Positions 17,152 through 26,252 of a stretch of 64,000 bases of DNA are shown here, piece by piece; position 1 is the first letter of the stretch, and each line of letters begins with the position of its first letter. The stretch spans positions 62,001 through 126,000 of the forward strand of contig CANLRB010000010.1 in the NCBI GenBank assembly GCA_947493455.1, in the 5' to 3' direction. Source of the stretch: an uncultured Pseudoalteromonas sp. (GTDB taxonomy: Bacteria; Pseudomonadota; Gammaproteobacteria; Enterobacterales; Alteromonadaceae). The notes below the pieces were generated by a model. That model saw only the letters and a list, made by a program, of their open reading frames with translations, searched no databases and had not been told where the DNA came from. A program made the position numbers and the translations under genes.

Positions 17152-17199
17152 ATTTGAGGGTAACTCGCGTGCATACAGCCCCCTCATAAACTCTCAACA

Positions 17200-19032
17200 C
17201 TACTCAACCGTAACCGACTTGGCTAAGTTACGCGGCTGGTCTACGTCGGTGCCTTTGATCACAGCAACATAGTAAGATAAGAGTTGTAGCGGAATGGTGT
17301 AAACCACAGGTGCAAGAATATCTTCGACGTGATTTACATTGATAACGCGCATGGTGTCGTCTGACTTAAATTCAGAGGCTTTATCGGCGAATACATAAAT
17401 AATACCGCCGCGCGCGCGTACTTCTTCAACGTTTGATTTTAGTTTTTCAATCAACTCGTTGTTAGGTGCTACAACAATAATCGGCATATCGGCATCAATC
17501 AACGCCAATGGGCCATGCTTAAGCTCACCTGCCGCATAGGCTTCAGCGTGAATGTATGAAATTTCTTTTAACTTAAGCGCGCCTTCCATTGCGATTGGAT
17601 ATTGATCGCCACGGCCTAAGAAAAGTGCATTGTGCTTATCAGCAAATTCTTCTGCAAGTGCTTCAATATCACCGGCTAGGCTCAAAGCTTCTTCAAGCTT
17701 ATTTGGCAGTGTTTTAATCGCTTCAACAATATGACTTTGATCATGGCCTTTTTGCTGTGCAATGCCCGCAACAAGCATTAACAAACCCACTAATTGTGTA
17801 GTGAATGCTTTCGTTGACGCTACGCCAATTTCCGCGCCCGCTTTGGTCATAAAGGCCAAATCTGATTCACGTACTAATGATGAACCCGGTACATTACACA
17901 CGGTCATTGAAGCCATGTAGCCTTGTTCTTTTGCAAGGCGCAACGCCGCAAGGGTATCGGCTGTTTCGCCTGACTGCGAAATGGTAACCAGCAAGCTGTT
18001 GTCGTGAACAAATGATTTGCGATAGCGGAATTCTGAGGCAATCTCAACATTACAGCTAACGCCTGCATATTGCTCTAACCAATAACGGGCAACCATACCC
18101 GAGTGATACGAAGTACCACAAGCAATGATTTGCACGTGTTTAACATCTTTTAAAATATTTATCGCATCTTGGCCATTTAGTGTACCAAATGCATCATTGG
18201 CAACAGCATTGCCATTTAAGCGGCCTTCCAAGGTATTGCGCACTGCAACAGGCTGTTCATAAGTTTCTTTTAGCATGTAGTGACGGAATTCACCTTTACC
18301 CGACGCATCTTGGGTAATATTTGATTCTGTTACTTCGCGCTCAACCTTATTGCCATCGGCATCATAAATATCAACGGTTTCTTTAGTAATACGCGCTACA
18401 TCGCCCTCTTCTAAAAAGATAAACGAACGCGTTACAGGTAGCAGGGCTAACTGGTCTGAAGCGATAAAGTTTTCACCTAAACCTAGGCCAATTACTAATG
18501 GACTTCCTGAACGGGCAACAATAATTTCGTCTTGATTATTTTTATCAAATACAACTGTACCGTACGCACCTTCAAACTCTTTTACGGCCGCTTGCACTGC
18601 ATTAAGCAATGAGTCATGTGATGCGCGTAACTGATGAATTTTATGTACCATCACCTCAGTGTCGGTATCTGATAAAAACTCGTAACCGTCAGCTTTTAAT
18701 TCCGCGCGCAGTTTTTCATGGTTTTCAATAATACCGTTATGTACCAGCGCAATCTGGCTGTTCGAAATATGTGGGTGAGCATTTGCTTCTGTCACACCAC
18801 CGTGTGTTGCCCAGCGCGTATGCGCAATACCTGTAGTGCCTGAAACATTGGCCGTATCAAGTGCTTCGGCTAGGTTAGCTACTTTACCAACCGCTTTCAC
18901 CGTATTGAGCTCTGCATTCGTTGCAAGCGCGACGCCTGCTGAATCATAGCCACGGTACTCAAGGCGTTTTAGGCCTTCTATTAAAATTCTGTTTACTGGG
19001 CGTTCCGCCACAGCGCCAACAATGCCACACAT
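17200..19032 (-). CDS. glmS: Glutamine--fructose-6-phosphate aminotransferase (isomerizing)
   Basis: 610 codons from ATG 19032, chosen because the mature enzyme must begin with Cys after Met removal (MCGIVGAV) and GGAG lies upstream; the open frame to 19098 is an extension. The N-terminal class II glutamine amidotransferase domain (1-~240) has the Cys nucleophile and HTRWATHG. Two SIS domains follow, with [20 protein letters not shown] and the C-terminal tail [13 protein letters not shown]. It makes glucosamine-6-phosphate from fructose-6-phosphate and glutamine, the first step to UDP-GlcNAc. In E. coli it follows glmU; here about 19 kb separates them. A DeoR-type regulator gene precedes it. 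Confidence 0.98.
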   Translation of the reverse strand: MCGIVGAVAERPVNRILIEGLKRLEYRGYDSAGVALATNAELNTVKAVGKVANLAEALDTANVSGTTGIAHTRWATHGGVTEANAHPHISNSQIALVHNGIIENHEKLRAELKADGYEFLSDTDTEVMVHKIHQLRASHDSLLNAVQAAVKEFEGAYGTVVFDKNNQDEIIVARSGSPLVIGLGLGENFIASDQLALLPVTRSFIFLEEGDVARITKETVDIYDADGNKVEREVTESNITQDASGKGEFRHYMLKETYEQPVAVRNTLEGRLNGNAVANDAFGTLNGQDAINILKDVKHVQIIACGTSYHSGMVARYWLEQYAGVSCNVEIASEFRYRKSFVHDNSLLVTISQSGETADTLAALRLAKEQGYMASMTVCNVPGSSLVRESDLAFMTKAGAEIGVASTKAFTTQLVGLLMLVAGIAQQKGHDQSHIVEAIKTLPNKLEEALSLAGDIEALAEEFADKHNALFLGRGDQYPIAMEGALKLKEISYIHAEAYAAGELKHGPLALIDADMPIIVVAPNNELIEKLKSNVEEVRARGGIIYVFADKASEFKSDDTMRVINVNHVEDILAPVVYTIPLQLLSYYVAVIKGTDVDQPRNLAKSVTVE

Positions 19033-19126
19033 AGAAATATCTCCTATTACCTTGCACGGTATGTGTACTGATGAGCTTACCTTGGTGTTGTCGGCCAATT
19101 CAGCTCTGTTATACGTTATTTTATAT

Positions 19127-19915
19127 TTAAGATTGCGCGCAAATTACCTTTACGCCATGTTGTTCAATTGTGGTGCGCGTCATCTCGCTCATACCATCAT
19201 CTGTAATTAAACAGGTGACGTTATGCCACGGTATTTCTAAATTTGGTATTTTGCGTCCCACTTTGTCTGACTCCACCAGCACGATAACTTCACGAGCTGA
19301 CTCTGCCATCACTTGGCTCAGGCCTATTAATTCGTTAAAGGTTGTTGTTCCTCTTTCAACATCAATGCCATCGGCGCCAATAAATAGCTGATCAAAGTCG
19401 TACGAGCGTACTGCGTGTTCTGCAACTTGTCCTTGAAATGATTCTGAATGCGGATCCCAAGTGCCACCTGGCATCAATAAAGTAGGTTCATTTTCAAGTG
19501 ATAACAAACGGTTAGCTACATTAATAGCATTGGTCATAACAACCAAACCGCGTTTTGAAGCAAGTTCTGGGATCATCGCCGCAGTCGTGCGGCCACTATC
19601 AATAATAATGCGATTATGATCTTTAATGAGCGTCGCTGCCGCCTTGGCGATTTGCATTTTGCGAATCGAATCTTGCTTTTCATTGCTTTTTGCAACGATA
19701 TCTTGCGGCAGAGCAATGGCACCACCAAAACGACGTAGTAACAAGCCACTTGTTTCGAGTGCGGTTAAGTCCTTTCGAATCGTAACTTCCGACGTTGCAA
19801 ATTGTTCCGCCAGCACTTCTACGCTCACTTCGCCCAACTCATTTACCTGTTGCAGTATATTATGGCGGCGTTGCTGTGTATTGCGTTTTGTCATAATAAG
19901 TTCGGCTTCGCTCAT
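19127..19915 (-). CDS. DeoR/GlpR-family transcriptional regulator next to glmS
   Basis: 262 residues. N-terminal DeoR helix-turn-helix ([17 protein letters not shown], then [25 protein letters not shown]), followed by the sugar-phosphate-binding sensor domain with [22 protein letters not shown] and [11 protein letters not shown]. Its stop is 94 bp upstream of glmS in the same direction, matching GlmR/DeoR regulators beside glmS in other gammaproteobacteria, so amino-sugar control is likely (inference). An internal ATG at 19894 (MTKRNTQQ) is an equally plausible start; neither has a strong ribosome binding site. Confidence 0.88.
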   Translation of the reverse strand: MSEAELIMTKRNTQQRRHNILQQVNELGEVSVEVLAEQFATSEVTIRKDLTALETSGLLLRRFGGAIALPQDIVAKSNEKQDSIRKMQIAKAAATLIKDHNRIIIDSGRTTAAMIPELASKRGLVVMTNAINVANRLLSLENEPTLLMPGGTWDPHSESFQGQVAEHAVRSYDFDQLFIGADGIDVERGTTTFNELIGLSQVMAESAREVIVLVESDKVGRKIPNLEIPWHNVTCLITDDGMSEMTRTTIEQHGVKVICAQS

Positions 19916-20075
19916 TAAGTTTCATTTTGAAAGTTACGAAATTCTAAACGAAACTAAAAATAAGGCAAGCATCTTTTGGTTATTTTTTAACACAACTAGA
20001 AATAGCGCAAATAAACGCCACTGGAATAGAGCGTTTATTAGCTGCGCTTTAATTGAATAGATTAATACAGTTAAT

Positions 20076-20753
20076 TTAAGAAATTCTTACTGTTTGCGGC
20101 TTTTCCGCTTTGCGTTCACTGTATCGATCGACTAAAAAATCACTGTGATCACGCGTTAAATATGTAAAACGCATTAGCTCTTCCATAACATCCACAACTC
20201 GGTCGCGAAACGACGATGCTTTCATCGTACCATCAGCGTTAAACTCATTATACGCTTTTGCAATTGACGATTGATTCGGTATGGTCAGCATACGCATCCA
20301 ACGCCCAAGCACGCGCATATTGTTAATCGCATTGAAACTTTGCGAGCCACCCGATACTTGCATAACAGCCAACACTTTGCCTTGGGTCGGCCTAACCGCA
20401 CCCATTGACAATGGGATCCAGTCGATTTGTGTTTTCATCACCCCCGACATATTGCCGTGAATTTCAGGTGATGACCAAACCTGCGCTTCTGACCAGCTAA
20501 CTAATTCTCGTAGCTCAACCACTTTGGGGTGCAACGCAGATTCATTGCTGTCAAACAAAGGCAGTCCCTTTGGATCGAAAAATTTAACTTCTGCCCCCAT
20601 GGTTTCCAATATGCGGCCCGCCTCTTCAGCAGCAAAGCGGCTATATGAGTTTTCCCGCAATGAACCATACAAAATAAGTACTTTAGGTTTGTGTTCACTG
20701 ATTGGGGTTACTTCTGGTTTTAAATTAAATGCTTGATTCGCTAAATAGGTCAT
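20076..20753 (-). CDS. arsH: ArsH-type NADPH-dependent FMN reductase
   Basis: 225 residues of flavodoxin-like fold: the FMN phosphate loop [11 protein letters not shown] near residue 30, [21 protein letters not shown] for the isoalloxazine contact, and the ArsH-specific C-terminus [20 protein letters not shown]. ArsH proteins oxidise trivalent methylarsenicals or act as quinone/azo reductases with NADPH. No arsR, arsB or arsC lies nearby, so a general oxidative-stress role is as likely as arsenic resistance. Divergent from the ECF sigma gene, with a nested inverted repeat between them. Confidence 0.9.
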   Translation of the reverse strand: MTYLANQAFNLKPEVTPISEHKPKVLILYGSLRENSYSRFAAEEAGRILETMGAEVKFFDPKGLPLFDSNESALHPKVVELRELVSWSEAQVWSSPEIHGNMSGVMKTQIDWIPLSMGAVRPTQGKVLAVMQVSGGSQSFNAINNMRVLGRWMRMLTIPNQSSIAKAYNEFNADGTMKASSFRDRVVDVMEELMRFTYLTRDHSDFLVDRYSERKAEKPQTVRIS

Positions 20754-20802
20754 TGTCTCTCCGAGGTCATATTTGCTCTACCTATGAGTCGATAACAGAT
20801 AA

Positions 20803-20878
20803 AAAAAGACGAAAAATAAAAGCGATTTTTCATTTAAAAGAAAAAACCGCTAAATTTATAAATAATATTCGTCTTTTT
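20803..20878. repeat. Nested inverted repeat between arsH and sigZ
   Basis: The outer arms AAAAAGACGAA (20803-20813) and TTCGTCTTTTT (20868-20878) are perfect 11-bp complements. Inside them AGCGATTTTT and AAAAACCGCT pair with one mismatch. The structure could form a long hairpin or cruciform in the divergent promoter region. No assigned function. Confidence 0.5.
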
Positions 20879-20952
20879 GTGTTTTCTAACGTCTAAAAAT
20901 AACGTGGACTAAAACTTGTAACCGCTAATCTGTAAATAGAAGAGAAAAAAAC

Positions 20953-21519
20953 GTGCGAATGAACATAGATAAAATATGGCTTGAATATCAGAGCGCGTTA
21001 AAGCGCTTTTTGCACTCAAAGGTCAATAACGAGGCCGATGTCGATGACTTATTGCAAGATATTTTAATTAAAACCCATCACAATTTGCATACGATAAACG
21101 ACCACCGCAATGTAAAAGCATGGTTATTTCAAGTAGCCAACAACACCATCGTTGATTTTTATCGCAAACAAGGCCGAAATAAACAAGTAACGCACGACGC
21201 ACCGTGGTTGCTCGAGGCCGAGCCTGATGACAGCAGTAATAATGCAAGCCAAGTTAAACGCGACTTGTCCGAATGTATTGCGCCATTTATTGACGCATTA
21301 CCCACTGAACAAGCAGCCCTGTTACGCACGATTGATATCGACAATAAATCGCAAAAAGCCTACGCCGAAGAGCTCGGCATTAGTTACTCAACGTTAAAGT
21401 CTCGGGTACAAAAAAGCCGTAACTCCTTAAAAGAGGTGTTTGATCAATGTTGTCACTTTAGTATTGACCGCCATGGTAATTTATATGATTACGAGAAAAA
21501 GCAATCTGGCAAAAATTAA
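20953..21519 (+). CDS. sigZ: ECF RNA polymerase sigma factor, SigZ-like
   Basis: 188 residues. Region 2 is seen as ALKRFLHSKVNNEADVDDLLQDI and AWLFQVANNTIVDFYRKQ; region 4 as LPTEQAALL...YAEELGISYSTLKSRVQKSRNSLKEVF. The extended C-terminus with CCHFSIDRHGNLYDYEKK is typical of SigZ-type ECF factors. GTG 20953 is taken because GAAGAG sits 8 nt upstream; ATG 20959 is the alternative. No anti-sigma gene adjoins, as is usual for SigZ, so activity is probably set by expression. Its targets cannot be named. Confidence 0.88.
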   Translation: MRMNIDKIWLEYQSALKRFLHSKVNNEADVDDLLQDILIKTHHNLHTINDHRNVKAWLFQVANNTIVDFYRKQGRNKQVTHDAPWLLEAEPDDSSNNASQVKRDLSECIAPFIDALPTEQAALLRTIDIDNKSQKAYAEELGISYSTLKSRVQKSRNSLKEVFDQCCHFSIDRHGNLYDYEKKQSGKN

Positions 21520-21524
21520 TGCGA

Positions 21525-21551
21525 GATAAAAAAACGCCACTTATGTGGCGT
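21525..21551 (-). terminator. Terminator of the MacAB-like operon
   Basis: Stem ACGCCAC (21534-21540) / GTGGCGT (21545-21551) with loop TTAT. On the minus strand it is followed by seven T, so it ends the transcript of the permease gene, which stops at 21577. It also lies just past sigZ on the plus strand, where the T-tract is weaker. Confidence 0.8.
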
Positions 21552-21576
21552 CGATTAAATCGTTTCTCTACAAGTA

Positions 21577-23988
21577 TTACTCATCCCGTAAAATCAGCGA
21601 TGGCCGCGTACTGGCCGCTTTAAAGGCAAGGCTAGCAACGGTAAGCCACGTAATCACTGTAATGCTCAGTGTCGCAGCACCATATACCCAGATTGGTTGT
21701 TGAATACGGTCGTTAAAGCTCGCCAACCAATCGCCTATGAGCCAATACGTGAGCGGAAATGCAATCACAATACTTATCGCCAATAGCATTAAAAACTCTT
21801 TTGCAACAAGGTTGATAATACTCACCCGTGTTGCACCAAGCACCTTGCGAATAGCGACTTCTTTTTGTTTTCGAACAGTGGCAAATGAGGCCAAGCCAAA
21901 TGTGCCCAAAATAGTGAGTAAAATAGCCAGTGGACTAAATACCGCCATCACATTGAGCGTTTTAATTTCATTTTTATGGGAGTTATCAAACTCATCTTGC
22001 ACCCACTGCAATTCAATATCACTACGTTGTAAGTGTTTACGCATCAGCGCGTTGACTTGTTTAATGAGGCTTTCGTTATGTTGACCATCGGTTTTTAAAA
22101 CCACATTCGCGATGTCGATATCCGCAAAACCCAATATAAATGACGTAGGTAATGCTGGTTTGTTAACAGAGCCTAAGCGAATATCTTCGACAACCCCTAC
22201 AACACGGGCGCGTAAATTACGCCGTGGCACAGTTACTTCAACACCCACAACATCAGCGACATTGGCATAACCCGCCATTTGTGCCATATTTTTGCTAATA
22301 ATAATCGCAAACTCGGCGCTACCATCACTGTGCTGCGTATACCAATCGCCACTGTATTGTTTGCTAAAGTCACGTCCTGCTAGCAATTTTAGACCAAGTG
22401 TTTCAACTGGGTTAAAACCAGTACGGATTGAGGGGAGCATGCCGTCGTACGTTTCACCGTTTGGCCAAGTGTAATGCATACCGCCATTCATATCGGTCGC
22501 ATAGTCAGTATCGCTCGGCGTCACACTGAGTACACCGGGCAATGCAGCCAGCTCGTTCAAAAGTGCATTACCTTCTTTAACATACAAGATATCTGATGGC
22601 AGTTGTCTAAGTACTAAGCGGTTTTCTTTTTCGTAGCCAACATCGAGCTGATTAACCAATTGCATTTGCAAATACACCATCATCACCCCGCTCATCAAGC
22701 CAACCGAAACAACACCTTGTAAACACAGCGTCAGCTTGCGCACAACAACAGACACGCGACCGCGATTTAAATCACCACTCAATACACGCTTTGCACTAAA
22801 TGACGAAATAAATAACGCGGGATATAGCCCTGACAGTGCTGCAACAATACACAGTGTACCAATCAAATAGAGTGAAAACAGTGAGCTATAGGTCAACACA
22901 AGTTGTGTATCTAATAACGCATTAAAGCTAGGCAGCGCCAGTTCTACAATTGCCAGTGCAATTACCCCTGACAAACCAACCAACATAAATGATTCAGTTA
23001 AAAACTGAAATATAAGCTGGCGCTTGCTGGCCCCCAACGATTTACGTACACCCACCTCTTTTGCACGCTTTGCCGCGCCGGCAATATTAAAATTAATAAA
23101 GTTAACACTCGCGATCACCAGCAACAGAGCGCTGAGTGCAATACTAACCTGAAATGCTAAATAGGAGCCGCCTTGTTTCATTTCCCACTGGCCGTGCATA
23201 TGAAAGTACAAATCTAGCAAAGGTATAAACACAAACTTCACACCACTGAAGTTAGCATTGTTTGCCCGTTTAACCTGCTCCGCGGTCATTTCATCTGCCA
23301 GTGCGTTTGCATCTGCCCCAGGGGTCAGTTTTACATACACGTGACTACCAAACGGGCCGCGCTCGACTTTTGGCATTGCCGCCAGCACATCGAATGCAAA
23401 ATGTGTATTGGTCGGCATATCTTCAAAAACAGAAGCAATTTGATACTGGCCACCGCTAAAATAAAGCGACTCACCAACCACATTATCACGGCCAAATAAG
23501 CGCTTAGCTTCAGATTCGCTCAGCGCGACTAAATTTGGCTGTTGCAATGTACGCTTTAAATCGCCATACAATACCGGAATATGGGCAAAATCAACTAGGT
23601 TATCGGTTGCGACATAAAAGCGGCGTAAACGAAACTCTTCTTCATCAACGCGCACTACATCAGCAAAGGGGTGACCGCTGAATTGCAAAAAGAAGCTTTC
23701 AGTGATCAGCATCATATCTTCTATTTGGCTGTGATCGCGCATTAGCAGCGGCATTTTGGGATTGATTGCGCCGTCAACATTCAGCCCGACTGAACGCATA
23801 TCTTGATGAATACGATAGATTCTATCTGCATTGGGTAAATGGCGATCAATCGACGATTGATAAATGGCAAATAGGGCAACCATAATCGCCGCAGCGATGC
23901 CCACACTAAAGCCGACCACATTCAGTAAAAAGTGGAGCTTATTCTTTTTTGCACTGCGTAATGCGGTTGTTAAATAATTAATGTACAT
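21577..23988 (-). CDS. ABC transporter permease, MacB/FtsX-like, two-repeat
   Basis: 803 residues. An N-terminal membrane segment (about 20-42) is followed by a periplasmic MacB-type domain, an FtsX core of three membrane segments (about 280-400, with AKRAKEVGVRKSLGASKRQL), a fourth near 430, a second periplasmic domain, and a second FtsX core near the C-terminus (FATVRKQKEVAIRKVLGATRVSI). The duplicated VRKSLGA/IRKVLGA coupling motif shows a full-length two-repeat permease. It is the last gene of an adaptor-ATPase-permease operon. Such MacB relatives export peptides, lipids or macrolides, or act as mechanotransmitters without true transport. The substrate is unknown; no TolC gene is nearby. 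Confidence 0.9.
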   Translation of the reverse strand: MYINYLTTALRSAKKNKLHFLLNVVGFSVGIAAAIMVALFAIYQSSIDRHLPNADRIYRIHQDMRSVGLNVDGAINPKMPLLMRDHSQIEDMMLITESFFLQFSGHPFADVVRVDEEEFRLRRFYVATDNLVDFAHIPVLYGDLKRTLQQPNLVALSESEAKRLFGRDNVVGESLYFSGGQYQIASVFEDMPTNTHFAFDVLAAMPKVERGPFGSHVYVKLTPGADANALADEMTAEQVKRANNANFSGVKFVFIPLLDLYFHMHGQWEMKQGGSYLAFQVSIALSALLLVIASVNFINFNIAGAAKRAKEVGVRKSLGASKRQLIFQFLTESFMLVGLSGVIALAIVELALPSFNALLDTQLVLTYSSLFSLYLIGTLCIVAALSGLYPALFISSFSAKRVLSGDLNRGRVSVVVRKLTLCLQGVVSVGLMSGVMMVYLQMQLVNQLDVGYEKENRLVLRQLPSDILYVKEGNALLNELAALPGVLSVTPSDTDYATDMNGGMHYTWPNGETYDGMLPSIRTGFNPVETLGLKLLAGRDFSKQYSGDWYTQHSDGSAEFAIIISKNMAQMAGYANVADVVGVEVTVPRRNLRARVVGVVEDIRLGSVNKPALPTSFILGFADIDIANVVLKTDGQHNESLIKQVNALMRKHLQRSDIELQWVQDEFDNSHKNEIKTLNVMAVFSPLAILLTILGTFGLASFATVRKQKEVAIRKVLGATRVSIINLVAKEFLMLLAISIVIAFPLTYWLIGDWLASFNDRIQQPIWVYGAATLSITVITWLTVASLAFKAASTRPSLILRDE

Positions 23989-24052
23989 GTTTAATCTCTA
24001 TTCAATGCGTAAAATACAAAACCATTAAAGCGTTTAGTAAATGCTCTGCATC

Positions 24053-24754
24053 TTATGCCACCTGAATTGACTCAGCGTTTGCAGTGGCTTTACTCACCAT
24101 AATCTGACCATCGAGCAGTCTCACTAAGCGATCCGCATAATGGCCTTCTTTTTCTGAGTGCGTCACCATGATCACTGTGGTACCTTCGCGATTTAGTTCG
24201 CGCAGCATAGTCATCACTTCTTCGCCATTTTTAGAATCGAGATTACCGGTTGGCTCATCGGCAAGGATCAATTTTGGATTAATAACTAACGCGCGTGCCA
24301 CCGCCACACGTTGCTGTTGACCACCGGATAGCTGCTGCGGCAAATGATCAGCACGATGGTCAATGCCCACGCGCTTTAAAATAGCTTCCACTCGCTGTTT
24401 GCGCTCACTGCGCGATATTTTTTGGTACTGTAGTGGCAATTCAACATTTTCATATACAGTGAGCTCATCAATTAAATTAAAACTTTGAAACACAAAACCA
24501 ATTGATGCCTTACGAAGTCCTGCCAGTTGCTTTTCGCTATAATTGGCAATATCACAACCGTCAAAGTCGAAACTACCGGATGTCGGCGAGTCCAACATAC
24601 CTAAAATTGATAACAGTGTTGACTTACCACAACCGGACGGGCCCATAATAGCCACAAACTCACCTTGATTGACCGACAAATTAATGTTTTTGAGCGCGGT
24701 TGTTTCAACATCTTGCGTACGAAATACACGACATAGATTGTTTAGAGTTATCAT
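24053..24754 (-). CDS. ABC transporter ATP-binding protein, MacB/LolD type
   Basis: 233 residues of a single nucleotide-binding domain: Walker [11 protein letters not shown]-loop [12 protein letters not shown], signature [15 protein letters not shown], Walker [14 protein letters not shown] and H-loop VTHSEK. The sequence class ([23 protein letters not shown]) is that of LolD/MacB/FtsE ATPases that pair with FtsX-fold permeases. It lies 9 bp after the adaptor gene and 64 bp before the permease gene. It hydrolyses ATP in the cytoplasm to drive the permease. Confidence 0.95.
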   Translation of the reverse strand: MITLNNLCRVFRTQDVETTALKNINLSVNQGEFVAIMGPSGCGKSTLLSILGMLDSPTSGSFDFDGCDIANYSEKQLAGLRKASIGFVFQSFNLIDELTVYENVELPLQYQKISRSERKQRVEAILKRVGIDHRADHLPQQLSGGQQQRVAVARALVINPKLILADEPTGNLDSKNGEEVMTMLRELNREGTTVIMVTHSEKEGHYADRLVRLLDGQIMVSKATANAESIQVA

Positions 24755-24763
24755 TGAATTTCC

Positions 24764-26017
24764 TTAAAATACGAGTTTATGTGCTTTATCAAATTGGCTG
24801 TAATTAGAGGTGATCACGTGATCGCCCGCAGTTAGCCCGCTAAGCACTTGGTAATACTTTTGATTCTTTTTACCGAGTCGAATTTCTCGGCGCTCTGCTG
24901 CGCTACCGTTTTCGGTCATCACATACACCCAGTTGCCACCCGAGCTTGTGAAAAAGCCGCCACGTTCAAGCAAGAGGGCCGCATTGCGGTTGCCACCCAG
25001 CATTAATTCAATTTCGATACTTTGACCACGCTTTATCGAGCTCACATCACTTGGTAAATTCACTTCAATTTGAAACTGCGAGGCGCGCACACGGCTATCT
25101 ATTTTGCTAACAGCTGCTTTTATTTCGCCGCTTTCCAGTGCCACGCGAACGGGCATATCGAGCTGCACTTGGTTTAAATAAAACTCATCGAGTTGCACGA
25201 CCAGCTTATACTGATCGGGCATATCAATTTGCCCTAAACGTGCACCGCGCTGTTTTGATTCGCCAATTTCCACATTAAACTCACTGAGGTACCCGGTCAC
25301 TGGGGCGGTGATCAATAAGTTATCGAGATTTTCTCGCGCAAATTGCAGGTTTTTTTGCAACATTTTGGCACTGTCTTCAAGTTGTGCCACTTGCACTTCG
25401 CGAATACTATTTTCTTGTTGCTGCCGCTCCAGCGTCAGTTCTTTGCGCGCGCGGTAGTAAGTTAAGTCTTGTTCCAGTTCGTCGCGTCGCTCTTGTGCTA
25501 CAACCCCTTTTTCAACAAGCGGCGTGGTTTGCTTTAATCTGCGTTCTAAATGATTAATTTGCAAATCAATTTCGAGCAAGTCCCGGCGCAAATTTAGCCG
25601 GCTTGTAGCCATCGTCATTTGGGTATTACGTAAAAAGTTAAGTTGCTCTGTGACTTGTGCTTCACGACTCATCACATCTAATTGCAATCCCGTATTACTT
25701 AAACGCACCAGTGGTTGACCTTCAGTGACAAAGCTCCCCTGCTCAACTAAACGCTCTTCAACACGACCGCCCGCAATGGTGTCGAGGTAAATGCTTGTTT
25801 TTGGCACAACTTGACCTCTTAGTGCCAACGCATCAACAAACTCGCCTTCTATCACCGGACTAATCGTAACGCTATTTAGATTCACCGATTGGCTGCGTAC
25901 CGAGTGAGTACTTTGCGAATAACCATAGGCAACACCCGCTAACGCAATAAGGCAGACACCAAGCAAAAGCCGCTTGCGGTGAGTTTGCAAAAATGTTTTT
26001 TCGATCTTTTTATCCAC
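24764..26017 (-). CDS. Periplasmic adaptor (HlyD/MacA-like membrane fusion protein)
   Basis: About 417 residues. I prefer GTG 26017 (MDKKIEK) because GGAAC precedes it; the frame extends to a TTG at 26029 without ribosome binding site. A single N-terminal membrane segment (about 16-34) is followed by the lipoyl half (VPKTSIYLDTIAGGRVEE), a long coiled-coil hairpin (about 115-215, many Gln/Glu/Leu heptads) and beta-barrel/membrane-proximal domains with QLDEFYLNQV. MacA-type adaptors bridge the permease to an outer-membrane channel. First gene of the operon, behind a putative sigma-54 promoter at 26076-26091. Confidence 0.9.
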   Translation of the reverse strand: MDKKIEKTFLQTHRKRLLLGVCLIALAGVAYGYSQSTHSVRSQSVNLNSVTISPVIEGEFVDALALRGQVVPKTSIYLDTIAGGRVEERLVEQGSFVTEGQPLVRLSNTGLQLDVMSREAQVTEQLNFLRNTQMTMATSRLNLRRDLLEIDLQINHLERRLKQTTPLVEKGVVAQERRDELEQDLTYYRARKELTLERQQQENSIREVQVAQLEDSAKMLQKNLQFARENLDNLLITAPVTGYLSEFNVEIGESKQRGARLGQIDMPDQYKLVVQLDEFYLNQVQLDMPVRVALESGEIKAAVSKIDSRVRASQFQIEVNLPSDVSSIKRGQSIEIELMLGGNRNAALLLERGGFFTSSGGNWVYVMTENGSAAERREIRLGKKNQKYYQVLSGLTAGDHVITSNYSQFDKAHKLVF

Positions 26018-26075
26018 GTCACGTTCCAATTATGTATTTTGCGAAATATAAATTCATTCCTACGTGACTAAATAA

Positions 26076-26091
26076 AACAAGTTACATGCCA
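26076..26091 (-). promoter_or_regulatory. Putative sigma-54 promoter for the ABC operon
   Basis: On the minus strand this reads TGGCATGTAACTTGTT, close to the -24/-12 consensus TGGCAC-N5-TTGC; the GG is present and the -12 GC is GT. It lies about 60 bp before the adaptor start and downstream of two TGTCC-type repeats, while an NtrC-type activator is encoded divergently. Assigned by motif and context only. Confidence 0.5.
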
Positions 26092-26152
26092 ATATTTTTA
26101 TTGTTATTTTTCAATGGATTATTGATTGTATAATTATATGAACGTGGAGATG

Positions 26153-26201
26153 TGTCCGATAATAGAACAGTAATAGAAAATATATTGTCCATATATGGAC
26201 A
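26153..26201. promoter_or_regulatory. Two palindromic sites, candidate activator-binding (UAS) sites
   Basis: The perfect 16-bp palindrome TGTCCATATATGGACA occupies 26186-26201. A degenerate relative, TGTCC-N7-GAACA, begins at 26153, 33 bp away, about three helical turns. They stand 60-125 bp upstream of the putative sigma-54 promoter and 50 bp before the regulator gene, where an NtrC-type protein would bind to activate the ABC operon and perhaps repress itself. Confidence 0.6.
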
Positions 26202-26252
26202 CTTAGAGCTAGATTAAGCTAGGCTAAATAAAACACTTAAAATCGAAACCAA

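Noticed and set aside
16986-17174. 62-codon frame on the minus strand past glmS
   Set aside because: It spans the glmS terminator hairpin and shows no family-like sequence or ribosome binding site.
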